Part shown: piece after piece, positions 58,421 through 64,000 of the stretch | How the letters are laid out: each line of letters begins with the position of its first letter | Position numbering within the stretch: the first letter of the stretch is position 1 | Origin: Hymenopus coronatus | Lineage: Eukaryota > Arthropoda > Insecta > Mantodea > Hymenopodidae | Direction of reading: 5' to 3' | Assembly: GCA_030762935.1 (NCBI GenBank) | Contig: CM060888.1 | Coordinates: 117,501,468 to 117,565,467 of the forward strand | DNA: 64,000 nucleotides | Translations under genes and position numbers: made by a program | Notes under the pieces: model-generated | Seen by the model: the letters and a program-made list of their open reading frames with translations, nothing else | What the model was told of the DNA's origin: nothing | Databases searched by the model: none

Positions 58421-59308
58421 TTTGCTCTACACGTACTATGTACATAGTGTATAGAGAAGGTATTGTAATGCTCCAAAAATTCGATACCGAGATTTCACCG
58501 GAAATACATTATTTTTTGGGTCCCCCTTAATCCAAAAAAATCATTTTTAGAAAAATGCCCATGCGTCTGCCTCAGTGTGTGTGTGCGTGCGTGCGTGTGT
58601 ATGTCTGTGGACAGCATAGCTCAAAAACGAAAAGACCATTAAATACCAAACTTGATATTTAATTTCAGTATCTTTCCAGGATGCGATTCAAAGATTGTCA
58701 AAAGGTTCACCACCCCAAACTACCCTTTATATGGAAAAATTTTCGAAAATTTTGATTTTCGCAAAAATGGCTATAATGATTTTTATTAAAATGTCGTAAA
58801 TTAAAGATATTTACCTGACAAATAAAATGTATATTTTGAATTTTTTGGGAGTAACCTTTGAAGACTACTTTATTCTGGATGAATTTTACGGAATTTTATA
58901 TAACTGGCAAACCGTAAAGCCTAGAGAAAAAGTTGATTAACAGAAAATGTAGAGCTCGTTAAAACACACAATTAATGCTATATACATTTTTTTCGTGGAA
59001 TGTATTGTTTTTTAAATATTCCTTGTTATTTGTTTCAGCTTTAAAAAACCCAATACTTTTCTCATACGGGAATTCGTCAATTCCTATCCATAGAAACAAA
59101 GGAACTTCAGTCACATGGCAACCAGCTTTTGACTAATACTTTAGCCTGTGTTACTCCTTTATTTTCCTTTTGCTTGCATTGAAGCGAGTAATAAGACTGT
59201 TCCTGCTAATGTTTTCCTGATTAGCATGAATAAAAAGGAAGCATAAGCTTCTTAGCAATAATTTGTTGCAGAGATGTCGAGAAAGTCATGTGAATGAAAC
59301 ACATCAGA
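58421..59308 (+). mobile_element. H1 repeat, full-length copy (subfamily 1)
   Basis: 888 bp. Hairpin 'acgtactatgtacatagtgt', a (GT)n/(GC) tract at about 58575-58605, and the end 'agatgtcgagaaagtcatgtg' then 'aatgaaacacat' and CAGA. S1 follows directly. Confidence 0.92.
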
Positions 59309-59317
59309 GTTTTTATA

Positions 59318-59512
59318 ATGTTAACGCCCGCTTTTACTGCTTAGGCACCGCAGACGATGATATTGATGATACATGGAACGGTGGAATGCGATGGCGGAGG
59401 AAACCGGAAAACCCGGAGAAAACCTGCCCCTGCGCCGCTTTGTGCACCACAAAACCCACATAGTGGGCCTTAGAGAGAGGTGAGAGGTCTAACCACTCGA
59501 CCACGGCGGCCC
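59318..59512 (-). mobile_element. S1 tRNA-derived SINE
   Basis: Tail block 'gttaacgcccgcttttac' at left, body 'cctgcccctgcgccgctttgt', and head 'gaggtctaaccactcgacc' in reverse at right. The B box is degraded. Confidence 0.85.
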
Positions 59513-60000
59513 AAACACCAGAGTGGAGAGGACTAGGGATGAGCAGAAATCAACATAACGGTTGCTCCATAACAGCTATATTATTATAAGAAAGGTTGCA
59601 AAAATAACGACATAAAGCATATTATACACGTGTGTGTATATATACCAATCGGGAACTATTCCCAATGAATAATTATTGGAAGTATAAAAATAATAGTATA
59701 CTTCATGTAAACTGAAAATCTTAATAAATCTCGCTCAATTCTCGGGCCACATGCTACTTCATAGCCTTTATTCATTTTAATTTGATTTTTTACATTCACT
59801 CTTCCATTCAATTTGCTATAATAACGCGAAAAACTGTTTACTAATATTTGTCCTGCATCTCAATACCGCGTCTGATGAATGAAATTTGGTGTTTACACGA
59901 CTTTTCATTTCTGTTCAGAAAACATCCTCCTAGACACACACTTGCGCCTGTTTTATTCCAAAACACTTTTTAAAGACATCAAAGCCCACATAGTGGCCCA
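59513..60000. other. Unassigned AT-rich DNA
   Basis: Nothing recognised. Confidence 0.4.
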
Positions 60001-60002
60001 GA

Positions 60003-60165
60003 TTGTTAAGATATAGACTGATAAACGCGATGTGCGCGGTTCAAATCCCATTAGGGTTATGCTCCCTAACTGAAAAATTTCCAGAACTTTTTTAATTAAA
60101 ATAGCTGTCAGTACCCTTGGATGTCGAGGTCGTGAGGCGAAACAAGAGCAAAACATTAAATTGCG
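60003..60165 (+). repeat. S8 tRNA-derived SINE-like unit
   Basis: 'tggcccagattgttaagata' and B box 'ggttcaaatccc' lie at tRNA spacing, followed by 'ttagggttatgctccctaac' and a short body. The minus-strand translation ('GFEPRTSRLSVY') is the typical spurious product of such tRNA-like sequence. Single copy in this window. Confidence 0.5.
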
Positions 60166-60477
60166 AAGTGGCAACTCTTTACCTGAAGGGCTGATGGTGA
60201 CAGAAGTTACGCCAACATGTACACGCCATGAAATTTCTGTTCACGAAGGAGTGAAATACCCTGGAGCTACTTTTTGTACGGCAATTAGCATATTTTTGTT
60301 AACTTTGAATACGACAGTGAAGCCGACGATATCAAAAGCGATACTAGTTATAAGGAAAACTGATGGTGCAATGAGGAGCTGTAAAATCAGTAATGATGAG
60401 TACACAATATTGGTTATTTTCATGGTTACCAACACATTGCGTAATAATGGTGGATCCCAAACAAGATAAACTTATAC
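60166..60477 (+). other. Unassigned DNA with a 102-codon frame
   Basis: The frame 60161-60469 overlaps the SINE-like end and has no recognised motif. The opposite strand is also open (64 codons). I do not call a gene. Confidence 0.3.
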
Positions 60478-60955
60478 TTAAAAAGCTTATACTTCTATTT
60501 ACTTCATGCTAATCGAGAAAAAAATAGCAGAAATAGTCTTATTACTTGCTTCCATGCAAATAGAAGCGAAGTAAGGCAGTAGCATAGGTTCAAGTGATAG
60601 TCAAAAGCTGGTTGCTATGTGACTGAAGTTCCTTTGTTTGTATGGACAGTAATTGACAAATTCCTGAATGAGAAAATTATAAGTTTTTTAAAGCTCAAAC
60701 CAAGGAATATCTTAAAAACAATCAACTACACAAAAAAATGTATATAATGTAATGTACCAAGGTTGGTATTTAACGGTTTTTTCGTTTTTGAGCTATGCTG
60801 TCCACAGACACACAGATACACACGCACACACGAACCTGTTTTGGGATTCAGGGAGACTCAAAACATGTATTTCCGGTGAAATCTCGGTATCGAATTTTTT
60901 GGTGGAATGCAATACCTTCTCTATACACTATGTACATAGTACAGTAGAGAAAGTA
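60478..60955 (-). mobile_element. H1 repeat with large internal deletion
   Basis: The 3' half runs to about 60745, then jumps directly to the 'accaaggttggtatttaacgg' block of the 5' half. About 350 bp of the middle is missing. The right end keeps an intact palindrome 'actatgtacatagt' and 'agtagagaaagt'. Confidence 0.85.
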
Positions 60956-61377
60956 AAAAAAGAAATAGAAAAGAAAGCATATCGACATTGCTTCAAGCTC
61001 TACATATTGTTAAAAATTTGCTTTATAGCAAATAAACTGATTTCACTATAACTATTGATATGTGCCAACAATTGCTTTCATGTGAACTGCGATAATTGTT
61101 TAACGCTGCACGCTGTTGTGGTTGTATTATTCGTGCGAAGCTGGTACCTCTATTACCCCTCCCAGCCATTGTAGAGAGGGAGAGGACAGCAACTTCCCCT
61201 ATGCGCAAGGTATGTTCATAGCTCGTCTAACGACGTCTATCTACCTTCCTACCTCGAAGTGTCCCTGAGGTCTAGAACTTCTTCTTACAAATTTTCTTTC
61301 CCCAATTATCATTTTATTCCAACACCAGTGTCCACCGTCTCTGATGAAGTAACAATGGCGTTAAATACCAACTATAA
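60956..61377. other. Unassigned DNA
   Basis: Nothing recognised. Confidence 0.35.
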
Positions 61378-61470
61378 GAAAATTTACCTCAAAACCGGTA
61401 TTTCTGGATAAATCTCGATATTGATCTTGTACCTAGAATGCAGTATTTCCTTTACACAATTCTACAAACT
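61378..61470 (-). mobile_element. Possible H1 5'-end fragment
   Basis: 'ccggtatttctggataaatctcgatattgat' (split here as two blocks) and 'gcagtatttcctttacac' resemble the H1 5' end in reverse. Weak. Confidence 0.35.
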
Positions 61471-62284
61471 TCTCTTGCATAGTTTACTAGATTTCTCAGT
61501 CTTTTACCTGCCATAAATCGAATACTTTTAATTTTTTATGGGTTTAAAGCATTCTTTGTTTCTCAAAATTCGTGCCCGAAAAGTATTAGACTTTTTTGAT
61601 AATCCTGTCAATTAGGCGTATATGTGATTTCTTCATGGCGTTTACAAATTTTCAGTGAATGTGTTCTTGAAATGAAAAAAAAAAAAAATATTACAACTGC
61701 AACATAGGTTTCAATTAGGTAGAATGATTTAAAGCAAAAACTTGTTGCTAAGAAAAATTACATTTTTATTCCACAAATAGCTAAACAAAAAGTAACGATA
61801 GAGAAAAAGAATTACGAGTGTCTGCTAAAAGGTAATAATCGCAGTAGATATATAAATGCACTCGCGCTGTCTTCTGCACGAATTCTATAGCCGGAAGAAT
61901 CGTAAAAAATATCGCAAAGGGGCGCAGTTTGCGTTCCATCATCAGCAGAAGCTGCAATAACACACGGGAGCGAATGTCTTCATATTTACAACCGCATTAA
62001 GGACAAGTGAACCAGTCCTTTGACAAAAGCAGTCGTAACTCTTTTACGGAAAGGCCCGAGGGGTCGTTTTTAGAGTCCTTGGTGGTCGTAAATCAGCGAT
62101 AGAAGAGCCTCTTGTGCAGATTTGCCCGCAGTTTATTGTCGTTGAAGTATATACAGCATCCATAAACTGGGGTCCTTTTCTTTTCCAAAGATCACATCGG
62201 GAAGAACCTGAAATAGCACCATCTTGTTGCAAAGAATAACTCTAATATTCTATCGTAAGCTTATCTATTTAGAATTGCCATTAT
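61471..62284. other. Unassigned DNA
   Basis: Minus-strand frames at 61781-61963 and 62044-62232 are short and have no recognised domain. An A-run lies at about 61676-61688. Confidence 0.35.
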
Positions 62285-62605
62285 ATAATAATAGCAATTG
62301 ACAATAATAGTTGGCTATATTATCAATCCTGGGATTTAAATACTTAAAAGTACTTGTAAGTCATCATTGGGGTCGTCATCTCAAAATAATTTGAGATCAC
62401 CTTGTAGTCTACCGGGAAATATGCGAGGTGAGAAATTCAATGCTTGCCGGTATGTTGGCATGGTAGCTCAATGGTAGAACAAGCGGCTAGAGACCGGTAG
62501 ATCCGTGGTTCAAATCCCGGCTATGGCATTGCATTTTTCAGTCTATCTATCCAACTCCTGTCCTGCACACGGCTTGTGTGAAATAAAAAGAATTAAACCA
62601 ATTTC
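62285..62605 (+). repeat. S5 tRNA-derived SINE-like repeat, copy 2
   Basis: Better preserved than copy 1: 'ggtagctcaatggtagaac', B box 'ggttcaaatcccgg', upstream block 'tctcaaaataatttgagatc' (itself palindromic), downstream tail 'tatccaactcctgtcctgc' and 'acggcttgtgtgaaat'. No inverted copy of the tail at its left end. Confidence 0.75.
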
Positions 62606-63601
62606 TCCAATAATTAAATTGATGAGTTTATAATAAACACTTAATTCTACAAATTACAGTTACCAGCTTCGGAACATTTCCCATGACTGAATTTCTTCCA
62701 TCCCTATCCAAGGTATTAATGAATCATTAGAAGTTACCTTTTTATTAATATGCAGTTATTTATTACCAACAGTGTGTTTCGTTGTTGTCCAGAATTCCTT
62801 AAAAACTGTAGGAAATTAAATAAATAGTTCACTAAATATAATTTCGTCACAATTAGTTGGGATTTTTCAATGAAGAGACTTGCAGTAACCACATATAAAC
62901 TATAGAGAGCCCTTCTACTTTTAATTTGATCCCTGGTAGGAAAGAATGAAGGGGAGACCCTAAGGGTGACCATATCCGGACAACGATAGTGCTAGTCAGG
63001 ACAGTACTTCCTAAGATTGCAGCACCAATCTTGACGCCACTTAGCCACCTTCAACCAGGAATCTCCAGAACAGTATAATGCTTTTCTCGTAATTGGCTGC
63101 AGAAGAATGGTGCGCAATATCACCAAGTAATTCTGGGTGCAGTAAAATTGGTGTGAAGAATCAGCAGGTATGTTACTTGCACTGAAGTAGTAGCGCTCAT
63201 TTTATTGACGTTGGGCTAGTAGATGGTAAGGTGTAAGGCTAAGTTTATCACACGGAGAACAGGAGGTGGTGAGGTCCTTCTCTGAACAACAATTTCTTCG
63301 ATAAGAAGTTTATTCAGTTAGAGAAGTATTTACATGAGCGACGATGATGACGGGAAATACAAATATAAAAGATAAAATATAGATGGAAAGGAAAGACAGG
63401 GATCCACTGACCAGGGAGAAGAGGTTAGGAAAATTAATATGTATCCAAACATAGCTTTTGCATCGTCGACACTCTCTTAAACTCTTATTTCCACCGCCTC
63501 TTTATACCACCCTAAAATTGCACTCTGAGCCCCCTGGCACAACCATAGCTTCAGCTGATCTTATCCTAAGACATGTGTGTAACAAAAATCACATGAGCGT
63601 T
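62606..63601. other. Unassigned DNA
   Basis: No gene or recurrent repeat recognised. Confidence 0.4.
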
Positions 63602-63722
63602 ACTTTCTCTACACGTACTATGTGCATAGTGTATAGAGAAGGTATAGTATTCCGTCCAAAAATTCGATACCGAGATTTCACCGGAAATACATATTTTAGG
63701 TCCTCCTGAATCCAAAAAGTAT
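63602..63722 (+). mobile_element. H1 repeat, 5' fragment
   Basis: 'actttctctacacgtactatg' to 'cctcctgaatccaaaaagta', with a palindrome carrying one T-to-C-type change (tgtgcatag). Confidence 0.85.
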
Positions 63723-64000
63723 CGTGATAAATGTTATGGTCTTATTACTTGGTTCTTTGTAAGTACAAAAGAAAGGAAATAAAGAAGTATGCCAGGGTAA
63801 AGAGATAGTCCAATCTTTTAAAACTTGAAATTTAATTCCCTTTCCCATTCCAAAAGAGATGAACGAAAGTCAGTTCCCACTTCAAAAAAGTTTAAGTAAT
63901 TTAAAATTGAAACAAATAACAAGCATTATCTCGGAAACGGCTAATCCTACAAAAAATGAAAATCAGTGTGCTTTTATAAAGTTTACATTTTTTCTGTAGT
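63723..64000 (-). mobile_element. H1 repeat, 3' half, running off the window
   Basis: Joins the preceding fragment directly, in opposite orientation: 'tggtcttattacttgg', 'aaataaagaagtatgcc', 'ataacaagcattatctcgg', 'gtttacattttttctgtag'. It continues past the window end. Confidence 0.8.

Noticed and set aside
60161..60469. 102-codon plus-strand frame
   Set aside because: It begins in SINE-like sequence, the reverse strand is also open, and no motif is seen.
62044..62232. 62-codon minus-strand frame containing 'QDGA', which recalls a Tc1/mariner motif
   Set aside because: The surrounding residues do not continue the transposase pattern, and there is no terminal repeat or TA context.

Overview
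The window is AT-rich, gene-poor eukaryotic DNA. I found no intact host protein-coding gene, no rRNA, no free-standing tRNA gene, no CRISPR array and no bacterial-style operon. What can be read is almost entirely transposable-element material: tRNA-headed SINEs, fossil piggyBac and mariner transposases, an ORF1-only LINE-like element, and one high-copy unclassified repeat. This mix fits an invertebrate animal genome, most likely an arthropod. I cannot name the species from sequence alone.

The dominant component is a roughly 0.8-0.9 kb repeat, called H1 here. It occurs as about 30 full, truncated or internally deleted copies on both strands and covers about a quarter of the window by my tally. 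Full copies have five shared features. They start ACTTTCTCTA(C/G) after a T-run. A palindromic hairpin follows at once. A (CA/GT)n tract sits at a fixed internal position. A reverse-complementary copy of the 5' end lies near the 3' end. After that comes a short stem-loop (ATGTG...CACAT) and CAGA, followed by T. Terminal inverted repeats placed asymmetrically, a 3' stem-loop and an internal microsatellite are the architecture of non-autonomous Helentrons (HINE/DINE-1-like). That is my proposed assignment; I have not been able to confirm it.

At least seven tRNA-derived SINE families (S1-S8 here) are interspersed, several with visible target-site duplications. Layout: 0-5 kb S6, S1, S3 and H1 fragments; 5-8.6 kb nothing recognised; 8.6-13.8 kb an H1 cluster with an S5 unit; 14.2-16.5 kb a decayed piggyBac transposase split by an S1 SINE; 18 kb an S2 SINE; 21.2-23.1 kb a GC-rich ORF1-only LINE-like element; 23-31 kb SINEs, H1 copies and a perfect 98-bp tandem duplication; 34.9-35.5 kb a palindromic mariner derivative; 36.7-47.4 kb dense SINE and H1 mosaic; 48.9-54.4 kb H1 copies; 56.2 kb an isolated GC-rich promoter-like segment with CCAAT and TATA boxes; 57-64 kb S2, H1, S1, S8 and S5 units and further H1 fragments.

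There is no gene network to describe. The biology here is the interaction of mobile elements: SINEs land in older transposons, H1 copies sit beside one another in opposite orientation, and truncated parasites lose their enzymes but keep their ends. Most open reading frames of 60-150 codons lie inside these repeats and are not credible host genes.
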